From contig NZ_JAFMPP010000003.1 of the NCBI RefSeq assembly GCF_017349315.1, positions 186,001 to 250,000 on the forward strand: a stretch of DNA of 64,000 nucleotides, written 5' to 3'. This document shows positions 1-8,334 of this stretch, piece by piece. This DNA comes from Jiella flava (GTDB taxonomy: Bacteria; Pseudomonadota; Alphaproteobacteria; Rhizobiales; Rhizobiaceae). The first letter of the stretch is position 1, and each line of letters starts with the position of its first letter. The notes under the pieces are model-generated. The model worked only from the letters and a program-made list of their open reading frames with translations, had not been told where the DNA came from and did no database searches. The translations under genes were made by a program, and so were the position numbers.

Positions 1-2
1 CC

Positions 3-995
3 GCGACGCTGGCCGTTCTTCTCGCCGGTGCGGGCGCGCCGCTCGCGCCGGCCGCCGCCGCCGATATCGGCTATGTGACCAGCCAGGACGCGAACACGCT
101 CTCCTTCGTCGATCTCGATACGATGACGATCGAGGCGAGCATTGCGATGCCGGGCGAACCGGCCGGGATCGCGGTCAGCCGGGACGGGACGCGAGCCTAT
201 GTCTCGCAGCCGAAGGCCAAGCAGATCGCCATCGTCGACACAGCGGCGCGCAAGATCATCGGCGAGGTGACGGTCGGCGGCGGCCCGCTTGGCATCGCCG
301 TTGATCCCTCCGGCTCGCCGGTCTATGTCGCCGACTGGTATTCCCACACGCTTTTGCTGGTCGATCCGGCCAAGCGCGCGGTGATCGGGCATTTCGACAC
401 CGGCAAATCGCCGTCCGGCATCGCCGTGTCCAAGAACGGAACGGTGGTGGTGACGGCCGACCGGGCTTCGAACCAGCTGTCGTTCTTTGCCGCCAAGACG
501 GGTCAGGTGATCGCCCGCGTGCCGGTCGGCGAACGGCCCTTTGGCGTTGCTTTTTCGCCGGATGGCGCGCGGGTCTACGCCGCCAATGTCGGCTCCGACA
601 GCGTCAGCGTGGTCGATGCGCGCGGCCATTTCGTCATCCGCACGGTGCCGGTCGGATCGCATCCCTATGATGCGGTCGAGACGAAGGGCAAAGTCTTCGT
701 CACCGATCAATATGGCGGGACCGTTACTGTGTTTGACGCCGGCACCGGCAAGCGATTGGATCAGCTCGACTGCTGCGACTATCCGGAGGGCATCGCACCG
801 AGCAGTGACGGCCGTTTCGTCTATGTCACCAACTGGTTCGCCAATACGGTGGAGAAGATCGACGCGGCGAGCCTGAAGATCGTCGGCAGTGTCGACGTGC
901 CGGATGGTCCGCGCGCCTTTGGCCAGTTCGTGCGCGCGGCACCGGCTGCACCGGCGGCCAAGATGCCGGAGGCCGCGCCGAAGACCGGCGGCTGA
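3..995 (+). CDS. PQQ-dependent catabolism-associated beta-propeller protein (5' end outside window)
   Basis: The reading frame is open at the left edge. The first visible codons encode a hydrophobic Ala/Leu-rich stretch ending in a run of Ala before Asp-Ile-Gly, which looks like the end of a Sec signal peptide, so this is probably an exported protein lacking only its first few codons here. The body is a series of YVTN-type beta-propeller blades: recurring Val-Tyr-Val or Ala-Tyr-Val strands followed by turns such as SVVDARG or TVTVFDAG, about 40 residues apart. The family (YVTN propellers of the PQQ catabolism type) accompanies quinoprotein alcohol dehydrogenases; its biochemical role is unknown. 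The C-terminal tail is Ala/Pro-rich and probably disordered. The location 3.5 kb before xoxF supports the assignment. A start further downstream (GTG at 75) is possible but would remove the signal peptide. Confidence 0.85.
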   Translation, partial: ATLAVLLAGAGAPLAPAAAADIGYVTSQDANTLSFVDLDTMTIEASIAMPGEPAGIAVSRDGTRAYVSQPKAKQIAIVDTAARKIIGEVTVGGGPLGIAVDPSGSPVYVADWYSHTLLLVDPAKRAVIGHFDTGKSPSGIAVSKNGTVVVTADRASNQLSFFAAKTGQVIARVPVGERPFGVAFSPDGARVYAANVGSDSVSVVDARGHFVIRTVPVGSHPYDAVETKGKVFVTDQYGGTVTVFDAGTGKRLDQLDCCDYPEGIAPSSDGRFVYVTNWFANTVEKIDAASLKIVGSVDVPDGPRAFGQFVRAAPAAPAAKMPEAAPKTGG

Positions 996-1173
996 GATGG
1001 ATGACGCAGATGGAAAATCGGGAACCTTTCCCGACCGAATCTGCATGAAAACGACGGATCAGGGGCGTTTCATCGCCGGGCCGTCGGTCGACGGCCTGGC
1101 CCGGCCAAGGTGGCAAAAGGGGTGTCGTCGACGCGGCTGCGACGATGGCGCTCCGATGAGGAGGAGGCTCATC

Positions 1174-1719
1174 ATGAGGATTTTTTCGGGTGCTCGCGCA
1201 GGGCTCGGGCCGGCGGCACTGTCGGCGGCGTTCCTCGTCGCGCTGTCGGTGGCCGGGCAGGCGCAGACCGCGATGCCCGGCGCCGTTCAGCCGGGGGTAA
1301 AACGCGAGGTTCCGGCGGCGCCCCCAGGGACCGATGCCGCGGCTGGCGAGACGACGCAGCAGCCCGGCAGCACGCTCAGCGGCGAAACCGCCGGAAGCAC
1401 GCATATCCCCTATCTTCCAGGCCAGAGCGCTGCGTCGAGCCACGCCGACTATCCGACCACGGCGATCGCCGACTACGTCTTTGCCTGCATGGCCAGCAAC
1501 GGCAACACCCGCACCGCACTGGAGCAGTGTTCCTGCTCGTTCGACGTGGTCGCTTCGATCATTCCCTATGATCGCTATGTCGAGGCATCGACCTGGCTGT
1601 CCATGGGCCAGGTGACCGGCGAAAAGGGCAGCATCTTCCGCGGCTCGGCCGAGGCCAAAGCGTCGATCGGCGATTTGAGGCGCGCCCAGGCCGAGGCCGA
1701 GATCCGCTGCTTCGAGTGA
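1174..1719 (+). CDS. hypothetical exported cysteine-containing protein of the xox locus
   Basis: A 181-residue protein with an N-terminal signal peptide (Arg at 2 and 8, hydrophobic core about residues 11-26, likely cleavage after Ala-Gln-Ala). The next 60 residues are rich in Pro, Gly, Thr and Ala and look disordered. A compact C-terminal domain holds four Cys: one in the FAC motif, two in the CSC motif, and one near the C-terminus (RCFE), which suggests periplasmic disulfides. I chose ATG 1174 because gaggaggct lies just upstream; an in-frame ATG at 1156 is possible. I do not recognise a named family. Its place between the beta-propeller gene and the SoxYZ-like gene suggests a role in the periplasmic quinoprotein system, but this is guilt by association only. 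Confidence 0.65.
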   Translation: MRIFSGARAGLGPAALSAAFLVALSVAGQAQTAMPGAVQPGVKREVPAAPPGTDAAAGETTQQPGSTLSGETAGSTHIPYLPGQSAASSHADYPTTAIADYVFACMASNGNTRTALEQCSCSFDVVASIIPYDRYVEASTWLSMGQVTGEKGSIFRGSAEAKASIGDLRRAQAEAEIRCFE

Positions 1720-1785
1720 TGCGCGACGGGGGCTTGGTCCGGCGAATGGCGATCGGGCCAAAGTGGCCGAATCGCCTGGCCGCCG

Positions 1786-2637
1786 TCAGGATTGGACGTT
1801 GTCGAAGCTCTTTTCGAAGACCATGTTCTCGGTGTCCGTCGCCTTGGCGTGGAACGGCCCGGTATCGTCGGCCCCATAGCGGAAGCGGAAGCTCGGATCC
1901 TCCGAGATCGAAATGCCGCCGGTCATGGTGAAGAGCGGCTTGCCGCCCTTATCGAGTTCGAGATCGGTGATGAAGTGGGCCGGAATATAGAGCAGTGTGA
2001 CCTGGTCCTTCTGCAGACCCGAATTGTTGGGGTGGCGGATCATCAGCTGCGCCTCGTGCACCCCGGGATCGTCAGTCTTGAAAACCCGCATCTTCATCTT
2101 GCCCATCTCGCGGGAAGCGGTCTCGGGATCCTTGGAGGCCGGTGCGGCACAGCCGCCCGCCGCCTTGACGAAGGTCTTGGTGACGTAAAGCTTGCCGTCG
2201 GCCGTCTCGGCGACGGCATGGACGTTGGTATAGGCATTGACCCGCACCCGGGTCGACAGCTGTGAAATCTTCGCGCCGTCGGCGAAGGCGAAGGTGGCGG
2301 CGACGGGCGAGGGGTTCTCGTCGATGACGAGTGTCACCTTGCGCACCTGCATCTTCGGATCAAAGGTCAGTTTCACCGGTACCACCGCCGGATCCGTGGC
2401 GCGCTTCGGCGCGTCGATGGCAATGGTGGCGGTGTTTTCGATCAGCGTCTTGTCGCCGAAGAGTTCGGACTTCAGATCCGGCCAGGCTGAATCGGTCTGC
2501 GCCGCCTTTTCCTCCGGCGACAGGCCGGTCTCAGCTGGCGCCTGGCTGGCGACGGCGAACAGCGCCAGCGCCGAGGAGATCAAGGCGATCGCGGTTTTGC
2601 GGGCCGTTTGACGGCGGGCCGTGTCAATGGATGTCAT
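1786..2637 (-). CDS. quinoprotein dehydrogenase-associated SoxYZ-like carrier protein
   Basis: A 283-residue periplasmic protein with a signal peptide (hydrophobic segment about residues 14-35). It fuses a SoxY-like domain to a SoxZ-like domain. In sulfur oxidation SoxY carries the substrate on a Cys in a flexible Gly-Gly-Cys-Gly-Gly arm; here the junction has the related GGCAAP motif about residue 160, so the swinging-arm Cys is retained although the arm is internal. The SoxZ part ends with an immunoglobulin-like strand pattern (SISEDPSFRFRY). No other sox gene is nearby, so thiosulfate oxidation is not implied. The family is known to occur beside PQQ dehydrogenases; what it carries is unknown. 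ATG 2637 has gggagg upstream, better than the earlier in-frame start at 2664. It is transcribed away from xoxF, with the metallohydrolase gene upstream. Confidence 0.85.
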   Translation of the reverse strand: MTSIDTARRQTARKTAIALISSALALFAVASQAPAETGLSPEEKAAQTDSAWPDLKSELFGDKTLIENTATIAIDAPKRATDPAVVPVKLTFDPKMQVRKVTLVIDENPSPVAATFAFADGAKISQLSTRVRVNAYTNVHAVAETADGKLYVTKTFVKAAGGCAAPASKDPETASREMGKMKMRVFKTDDPGVHEAQLMIRHPNNSGLQKDQVTLLYIPAHFITDLELDKGGKPLFTMTGGISISEDPSFRFRYGADDTGPFHAKATDTENMVFEKSFDNVQS

Positions 2638-2820
2638 ATCGTCAATCCTCCCAGGATGTCTCAATGGTCGACGCGGGCTCGACCCACGCCGAAGCCGGCG
2701 CCACTCATTGCAAGATCTGTCCGCAGGGCGCTGACGGCAAGGCGTTGCGCATCCTGGTCGTCGAACGGTGATCGCTTCGGCCGGGTCTCGATCCGCGGCG
2801 CCGGTCCGGTCCGAACCGCC

Positions 2821-3756
2821 TCATTCCCACTCGAGTTCGGCATAAGCGGCGGTGGCGTTACGCGGATTATACTCGTCGAAGAGCTGCCATTTGTCGCGTT
2901 CGCTTTTTGCCGCATCGGGCACCGCCTTGGCGAGCGGCACGCCCTTGGCGATCGCCGCGCGGATATCGCGTGCGAGCGTCTTGAAATAGTGCTCTTCCGG
3001 TGCGATCGCCTGGGGCCAAGCGGCGCTGATCGGCCCGTGGCCCGGCACCGCCCGGACGGCCGGGATCGCCTTCAGTTCGGGAATTTGCGCCAGCCAGCCA
3101 AGCAGCGAGCCATCGATGACCGGGCAATGACGGATGAAGACCAGATCGCCGGCAAACAGGGTCTTGGTCTTTTCGTCGAAGACCGTCAGGTCGTTGTCGG
3201 TGTGGGCGGTCTTCCACGCCTTAAGCAGGATGATGCGGCCTCCGAGATCGATTCGCCGTTCATCGGTCACGGTCTCGTCGGGAAGGGTGATGGTCACCGC
3301 GCCGGCGAGCGCCGGGCCGATCTGCTCCGCCATCGACTGCTTGTAGAACGCGGCCCGGGCGGCAAGGGCTTGGGGCAGCCGGCGATGGCCGATGATCGTC
3401 GCTCCCGCCGCCTTGAACACCTGATTGCCGAAAACGTGATCGGGATGCATGTGGGTGTTGATCAGATATTGGACCGGCTTGTCGGTAACCTTACGGATCG
3501 CCGCCAGTGCCGCCTCGCCGTCCGCCACGCTGCCGCCGCTGTCGACCATCGCGACCATCTTGTCGCCGACGATGAAGCCGATATTGCCGATCGCCCCGCG
3601 ATTGTGTGGCGTTTCCATCGAGACGGCGCCGTGTCGCACATAAACGCCGTCCGTGATCTCGACGAAGGGAGCCGGCGGGCTCGGGTCCGCGGCCGCTGTC
3701 GTGCTCCCGGCGGCAAGCAGCGACAGGCCAAGGGCGGTCAATATGGATCGCATCAT
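2821..3756 (-). CDS. quinoprotein relay system zinc metallohydrolase, type 2 (metallo-beta-lactamase fold)
   Basis: A 311-residue exported protein: signal peptide in the first 22 residues, then a metallo-beta-lactamase fold. The Zn-binding motif THMHPDHVFGN (His-x-His-x-Asp-His) is intact, followed downstream by the Asp of FAGDLVF and the late His of PGHGP. This family occurs with the SoxYZ-like carrier in PQQ-dehydrogenase loci, and by analogy with SoxB-type hydrolases may release a product from the carrier Cys; that is inference. The start ATG at 3756 has aagga about 8 bases upstream; a TTG at 3771 is in frame but unlikely. The SoxYZ-like gene lies 183 bp downstream on the same strand, so the two may form an operon divergent from xoxF. 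Confidence 0.85.
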   Translation of the reverse strand: MMRSILTALGLSLLAAGSTTAAADPSPPAPFVEITDGVYVRHGAVSMETPHNRGAIGNIGFIVGDKMVAMVDSGGSVADGEAALAAIRKVTDKPVQYLINTHMHPDHVFGNQVFKAAGATIIGHRRLPQALAARAAFYKQSMAEQIGPALAGAVTITLPDETVTDERRIDLGGRIILLKAWKTAHTDNDLTVFDEKTKTLFAGDLVFIRHCPVIDGSLLGWLAQIPELKAIPAVRAVPGHGPISAAWPQAIAPEEHYFKTLARDIRAAIAKGVPLAKAVPDAAKSERDKWQLFDEYNPRNATAAYAELEWE

Positions 3757-4476
3757 CGGGGCATCCTTCAACGGGCGTGGCGGCAGGCTTCGCCTGAGCG
3801 ACGACCCGGTCGCTCAATGGGCGTTCGGTGGCGATGCCCATGCGGAGGATGGCGCCGGGCGCGGCGCTTGCAAAGAGAGGACGAAACCTGCGGCAAGATG
3901 ACCGCATATGTTGCGTTGCGAAAAGTGCGGATGTTTGCCCCTTAACGTAATGTCATTCTACCTGATGATCGAGAAAATTTTGGCGGACATTCGCGTTTTG
4001 TCCGCGATTTTATCTCGGATATTCGCTGCTTTAATGCCGGGCGCAGGCCAATTTCGAAGACAAATTTCGTATATTTTCGGTTCTTATGCTAAATGAATTC
4101 GCAAAAAATTTATATGATAACGAGAACTAATCATCAAATATGCCACAATATGATTGTGTTTTAAAGGCAAGGATGGCGATTTCTATTCAATGTCGTGTCG
4201 ATTGTGCGGTGCATATAGAAAAACTCTCGATCAGTGCTTGCGCAGGAAAAATTCCCGCACTAGGGTGTCATCATGGTTTCCGGCTTCAAGATCGGCGGTG
4301 TTGGGAGCGCCCCGAATCTCGAAGGCCACTGGTAGGGTAATGATCAACGGTGCCCACCAAGACCCCTATTGGAGGTCGTGACACGCTGCCGGAAGCCTTC
4401 CCCATTCATTGCTGACATTCCGTTGGCCGCGTCGCGTCCGCCGGCATTTGAAAGCTTTTTCCTTGGGAGGAAACTG
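3757..4476. promoter_or_regulatory. 720-bp divergent intergenic region upstream of xoxF
   Basis: No convincing gene was found between the metallohydrolase gene and xoxF. About 3904-4260 is strikingly AT-rich compared with the rest of the window, with runs of A and T around 4080-4140. A 6-bp inverted repeat (GCGGAC at 3983-3988, GTCCGC at 4000-4005) lies in it. The short frames here have no ribosome-binding site and no protein-like composition. It probably holds promoters for both directions and the lanthanide or alcohol response elements of xoxF, but no specific regulator site could be identified by reading. Confidence 0.5.
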
Positions 4477-6321
4477 ATGTTGAAGACGATTACGAAGGCT
4501 GCACTCGCGTCGAGTCTGCTGATCGGGCTGAGCGGCGCATCATGGGCAGCCGAGAGCCTGCAGGACATGGAGAAGAACCCGGCCGAGTGGGTCATGCCGA
4601 CCGGGAACTATGCCAACTGGCGCTATTCCACACTCGACAAGATCAACAAGGACAATGTCGGCCAGATGGTGCCGGCGTGGTCGTTCTCCACCGGCGTTCT
4701 GCGTGGTCACGAGGGCAATCCGCTGGTGATCGGCGACACGATGTATGTCCATACGCCGTTCCCGAACATCGTCTACGCCCTCGATCTGAAGAACGACGGC
4801 GTCATCAAGTGGAAGTACGAGCCGAAGCAGAACCCGGACGTCATTCCGGTGATGTGCTGCGATACGGTGAATCGCGGCGTCGCCTATGCGCCGGCCGGTG
4901 ATGGCCATCCCGCCCTCGTCATTCTCGATCAGGCCGATACCACGCTCGTCGCGTTGAACGCCGATACCGGCGAAGTCGTCTGGTCGGCCAAGAACGGCGA
5001 TCCCACCAAGGGCGAGACAGGCACCGCCGCGCCTTACGTCGTCAAGGACAAGGTCTATGTCGGCATTTCCGGTGGCGAATTCGGCGTGCGCGGCCGCATG
5101 ACCGCCTACAGCCTGAAGGACGGCAAGGAAGTCTGGAAGGCCTATTCGACCGGTCCGGATAAGGAAATGCTGGTCGATCCGGAAAAGACCACGGCGCTCG
5201 GCAAGCCGGTTGGCAAGGATTCGTCGCTGACGACTTGGCAGGGCGACCAGTGGAAGATCGGCGGCGGCGGCACCTGGGGCTGGATCTCCTACGACCCCGA
5301 GCTCAACTTGATTTACTACGGCTCGGGCAACCCCTCGACCTGGAATCCGGCTCAGCGGCCGGGTGACAACAAGTGGTCGATGACCATCAATGCCCGCGAC
5401 GCCGACACCGGCGAAGCCAAGTGGCTCTATCAGATGACGCCCCACGACGAGTGGGACTATGACGGCGTCAACGAGATGATCCTCGCCGACGTCAGCGTCG
5501 ACGGCAAGGACCACAAGGCGCTCGTCCATTTCGACCGGAACGGCTTCGCCTACACCCTCGACCGCGAGACCGGCGAGCTGCTGGTCGCCAAGAAATACGA
5601 TCCGGCGGTCAACTGGGCGACCAAGGTCGACATGGACAAGAGTTCCAAGACCTACGGGCGTCCGCTGGTCGTCGACAAGTACTCGACCGAAGCCAATGGC
5701 GAGGACACCAACACGACCGGCATCTGCCCGGCCGCGCTGGGCACCAAGGATCAGCAGCCGGCCGCCTATTCGCCGGACACCAAGCTGTTCTATGTCCCGA
5801 CTAACCACGTCTGCATGGACTACGAGCCGTTCCGCGTCGCCTACACGGCCGGTCAGCCTTATGTCGGCGCGACGCTGTCGATGTATCCGGCGCCGAACAG
5901 CCACGGCGGCATGGGCAACTTCATCGCCTGGGACGCCGGCAAGGGTGAGATCGTCTGGTCGCTGCCCGAGCAGTTCTCGGTCTGGTCCGGTGCGCTCGCC
6001 ACCAAGGGCGGCATCGTCTTCTACGGCACCCTTGAGGGCTATCTGAAGGCGGTCGACGCCAAAACCGGCAAGGAACTCTACAAGTACAAGACCCCGTCGG
6101 GCATCATCGGCAACGTGATGACCTACGAAGAGGGTGGCAAGCAGTATGTCGGCGTTCTCTCCGGCATCGGCGGCTGGGCCGGCATCGGCCTCGCGGCGGG
6201 CCTGACCGATCCGAACGCCGGCCTCGGCGCGGTCGGCGGCTATGCCTCTCTGTCGAAATACACGGCACTCGGTGGCCAGCTGACGGTCTTCACCGTCCCC
6301 GACCAGACGGCGTCGAAATAA
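4477..6321 (+). CDS. xoxF: lanthanide-dependent methanol dehydrogenase XoxF
   Basis: A 614-residue PQQ-dependent periplasmic methanol dehydrogenase, normal length for XoxF. A Sec signal peptide ends about residue 25 (ASWAA). The vicinal disulfide Cys-Cys that stacks on PQQ is C127-C128. The catalytic Asp is D327 in HDEWDYDG, and two residues later D329 is the extra Asp that binds the lanthanide; calcium-type MxaF has Ala there. Tryptophan-docking propeller repeats are visible throughout (for example [20 protein letters not shown]). The start ATG has gggagg 6 bases upstream. The following genes xoxG and xoxJ complete the usual cluster. No mxaF or small-subunit gene is in the window. XoxF clade 5 is likely from the rhizobial context, but I did not test that. 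Confidence 0.97.
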   Translation: MLKTITKAALASSLLIGLSGASWAAESLQDMEKNPAEWVMPTGNYANWRYSTLDKINKDNVGQMVPAWSFSTGVLRGHEGNPLVIGDTMYVHTPFPNIVYALDLKNDGVIKWKYEPKQNPDVIPVMCCDTVNRGVAYAPAGDGHPALVILDQADTTLVALNADTGEVVWSAKNGDPTKGETGTAAPYVVKDKVYVGISGGEFGVRGRMTAYSLKDGKEVWKAYSTGPDKEMLVDPEKTTALGKPVGKDSSLTTWQGDQWKIGGGGTWGWISYDPELNLIYYGSGNPSTWNPAQRPGDNKWSMTINARDADTGEAKWLYQMTPHDEWDYDGVNEMILADVSVDGKDHKALVHFDRNGFAYTLDRETGELLVAKKYDPAVNWATKVDMDKSSKTYGRPLVVDKYSTEANGEDTNTTGICPAALGTKDQQPAAYSPDTKLFYVPTNHVCMDYEPFRVAYTAGQPYVGATLSMYPAPNSHGGMGNFIAWDAGKGEIVWSLPEQFSVWSGALATKGGIVFYGTLEGYLKAVDAKTGKELYKYKTPSGIIGNVMTYEEGGKQYVGVLSGIGGWAGIGLAAGLTDPNAGLGAVGGYASLSKYTALGGQLTVFTVPDQTASK

Positions 6322-6346
6322 CCGCCGTAACGGTAATCAAAGCAGG

Positions 6347-6375
6347 CGGGCCTCGCGATTCGATCGCGAGGCCCG
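6347..6375 (+). terminator. strong hairpin between xoxF and xoxG (attenuator or terminator)
   Basis: A perfect 13-bp GC-rich stem (6347-6359 with 6363-6375) closes a 3-base TCG loop 25 bases after the xoxF stop. It is followed by ttcgttg, not by a run of T, so it may be a partial terminator or an mRNA 3'-end stabiliser that lets xoxF be made in excess over xoxG and xoxJ. Confidence 0.7.
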
Positions 6376-6521
6376 TTCGTTGAAGAACTGCAGAAACTGG
6401 GATTATTTCCTGATCTTTCAGGGGTTTGGCGAGCGGGCCAACCGGCCGGGCGCAATGATGCGCGGGCGGTTCCGAGGCCGAGATCGAGATGCGCTTCACG
6501 CGCCAGAAGTCGAGGATATCA

Positions 6522-7319
6522 ATGAAGACGAAGATGATCGCCCTTGCCGGCCTGCTGGCCCTGTCGGTCTCCGGAATGGCACTGGCGAAGGATCAGGGCA
6601 CGACCATCGTGCCAAAGGGCCAGAGCGCCGAGGCGCAAGCATCGGGCGGAGGCGCGGGGACGACATCCGGTTCCGCCAGTACCGCACCGGCGAAGATCGC
6701 CGCCAACACGGATGCGGGCAATGCCTCGGGCTCCAAGGCGTCGAGCGGCGGTCAGGCCGCAGGCGATGCCGCCGCCACGGGCAAGACGGCCGCTGCCGCG
6801 CCCAGCGCGGACAGCAAAGAGGTGCCCGATCCGGCGCATATGAAACCCGATGCCCAACCGTCCAAGGACACGGCGACCGAGGGCAACACGCCGACCGTCG
6901 CCGATCTCGGCGAATTCAAGGACCCGTCCGGCAACCCGACCTATCTCATCGATAAGGACGGCAAGGTGGACTGGTACACCTGGCGCGGTTACAAGAAGTA
7001 TATGGCCAACTGCATGCAGTGCCATGGTCCGGACGGGCTGGGCTCGTCCTTCGCGCCGAACCTGACCAATGAGCTGCAGGCCCTCAGCTATTACGACTTT
7101 GCCGGGATCGTCGTCAGCGGCCAGAAGAACAAATGGAACACCAGCGGCAATTCTGTGATGCCGGCCTGGGGTGACGATCCGAATGTGATGTGCTCGATGG
7201 ATGCCATCTACACCTATCTGCGGGCTCGGGCCGACGGCGTTGTCGGTCGCGGCGAGCCGAAGCGGATCGCCAATAACAAGCCGGCGCAGGAAGCCGAATA
7301 CAAGTGCTTGGGATTTTGA
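6522..7319 (+). CDS. xoxG: methanol-metabolism c-type cytochrome XoxG (four-Cys family)
   Basis: A 265-residue periplasmic cytochrome c, the expected electron acceptor of XoxF. The signal peptide ends about residue 22. Residues 30-105 are a low-complexity Ala/Ser/Gly/Lys linker, then comes one heme-c domain with the motif CMQCH (C164, C167, H168); the axial Met is probably in SVMPAWG. Two further Cys (VMCSMD and KCLGF near the C-terminus) match the methanol-related four-Cys cytochrome family and probably form a disulfide. Start ATG 6522 follows gagga. It lies 200 bp after xoxF and 3 bp before xoxJ. The long disordered linker is unusual and could make the cytochrome a tethered shuttle. Confidence 0.9.
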   Translation: MKTKMIALAGLLALSVSGMALAKDQGTTIVPKGQSAEAQASGGGAGTTSGSASTAPAKIAANTDAGNASGSKASSGGQAAGDAAATGKTAAAAPSADSKEVPDPAHMKPDAQPSKDTATEGNTPTVADLGEFKDPSGNPTYLIDKDGKVDWYTWRGYKKYMANCMQCHGPDGLGSSFAPNLTNELQALSYYDFAGIVVSGQKNKWNTSGNSVMPAWGDDPNVMCSMDAIYTYLRARADGVVGRGEPKRIANNKPAQEAEYKCLGF

Positions 7320-7322
7320 TCC

Positions 7323-8249
7323 ATGACCGTCAGAGCCAGCTTCCGTCGGCTCGCCGTCTCGCTCTTTGCCGTCGTCGCGCTCACCAGCGCGGCGGCGGCG
7401 CAGGTTGATCGTGAATTTGGCGGTGAGATCGAACTCGTCGATCCGGATGTGCTTCGGGTCTGTGCCGATCCGAGCAACATGCCCTATTCCAACAAGAAGG
7501 AAGAGGGATTCGAGCAGGCGGTGGCGCAATTCATCGCCAAGAAGCTCGGCCGCAAGACGGTGACCTATACCTATTTCCCGCAGGCGACGGGCTTCGTGCG
7601 GATGACCCTCGGGTCGAATCTGTGCGACATCATCATGAGCTATCCGCAGGGCGACGACCTGGTGCAGAACACCAACGCCTATTACCGGACGGCGTATGCG
7701 CTGGTTTATCCAAAGGGCGGTGATCTCGAAGGCGTCACCACGCTCGAAGATCCCAAACTCAAGGGCAAGCGGATCGGCGTTGTCGCCGGAACGCCGCCGG
7801 CGACCTATCTCGCCAAAGCCGGACTGATCGCCGACGCCAAATCCTATCCGCTGGTGGTCGACACGCGCCTGACCAATTCCGCGAAGCGGATGGTGGACGA
7901 TCTCGTCGCCGGCAAGATCGATGCGGGGGTGTTGTGGGGGCCGATGGCCGGCTACTACGCCAAGGAGTCCGGCAAGGATTTCGACGTTGTGCCGCTCATT
8001 CATGAAACCAAGGGGCCGGCGACCACCTTCCGCATCACCATGGGCGTGCGTCCGAGCGATCAGGAATGGAAGCGAACCCTCAATCGGGTGATCGCCGACA
8101 ATAAGGCCGCGATCGACGATATTCTCCTGTCCTACGGTGTGCCGCTGCTCGACGAGCACGACAAGCCGATCCAGCCATCGAGCCGGAAGACCGAGGCCCA
8201 GCCGCAGGGCAAGGCCATCGAGGGATCGGCCACCGGCAGCAAGGGCTGA
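7323..8249 (+). CDS. xoxJ: quinoprotein-associated periplasmic binding-like protein XoxJ/MxaJ
   Basis: A 308-residue periplasmic protein with a signal peptide (cleavage near AAAAQ, residue 26) and a family 3 solute-binding fold: early LRVCADPSNMPYSN, then KRIGVVAGTPPATYL and VDDLVAGKIDAGVLWGP. This matches the quinoprotein-dehydrogenase-associated MxaJ/XoxJ group, which is not a transporter component but is thought to assist folding or activation of XoxF. No permease or ATPase gene follows, which agrees. It starts 3 bp after xoxG and is probably cotranscribed. The C-terminal 35 residues are polar and probably disordered. Confidence 0.9.
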   Translation: MTVRASFRRLAVSLFAVVALTSAAAAQVDREFGGEIELVDPDVLRVCADPSNMPYSNKKEEGFEQAVAQFIAKKLGRKTVTYTYFPQATGFVRMTLGSNLCDIIMSYPQGDDLVQNTNAYYRTAYALVYPKGGDLEGVTTLEDPKLKGKRIGVVAGTPPATYLAKAGLIADAKSYPLVVDTRLTNSAKRMVDDLVAGKIDAGVLWGPMAGYYAKESGKDFDVVPLIHETKGPATTFRITMGVRPSDQEWKRTLNRVIADNKAAIDDILLSYGVPLLDEHDKPIQPSSRKTEAQPQGKAIEGSATGSKG

Positions 8250-8334
8250 GAGGGTGGCCGCCGCGCAGGCGCCTCGGGGTCTTGGCTTCGGCTCGCCTTT
8301 TCCGCTGAGGCCGCGTGGATCGCTCTCGCGGACG

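Noticed and set aside
2608-3945. 445-residue plus-strand frame opposite the metallohydrolase gene
   Set aside because: The minus strand encodes a signal peptide and a complete Zn motif; this frame has neither.
3908-4096. 62-residue frame in the AT-rich block before xoxF
   Set aside because: No ribosome-binding site and no similarity recognised; probably chance.
4477-6321. Calcium-type methanol dehydrogenase MxaF
   Set aside because: The second Asp of the Asp-Tyr-Asp motif and the neighbouring xoxG and xoxJ genes mark XoxF.
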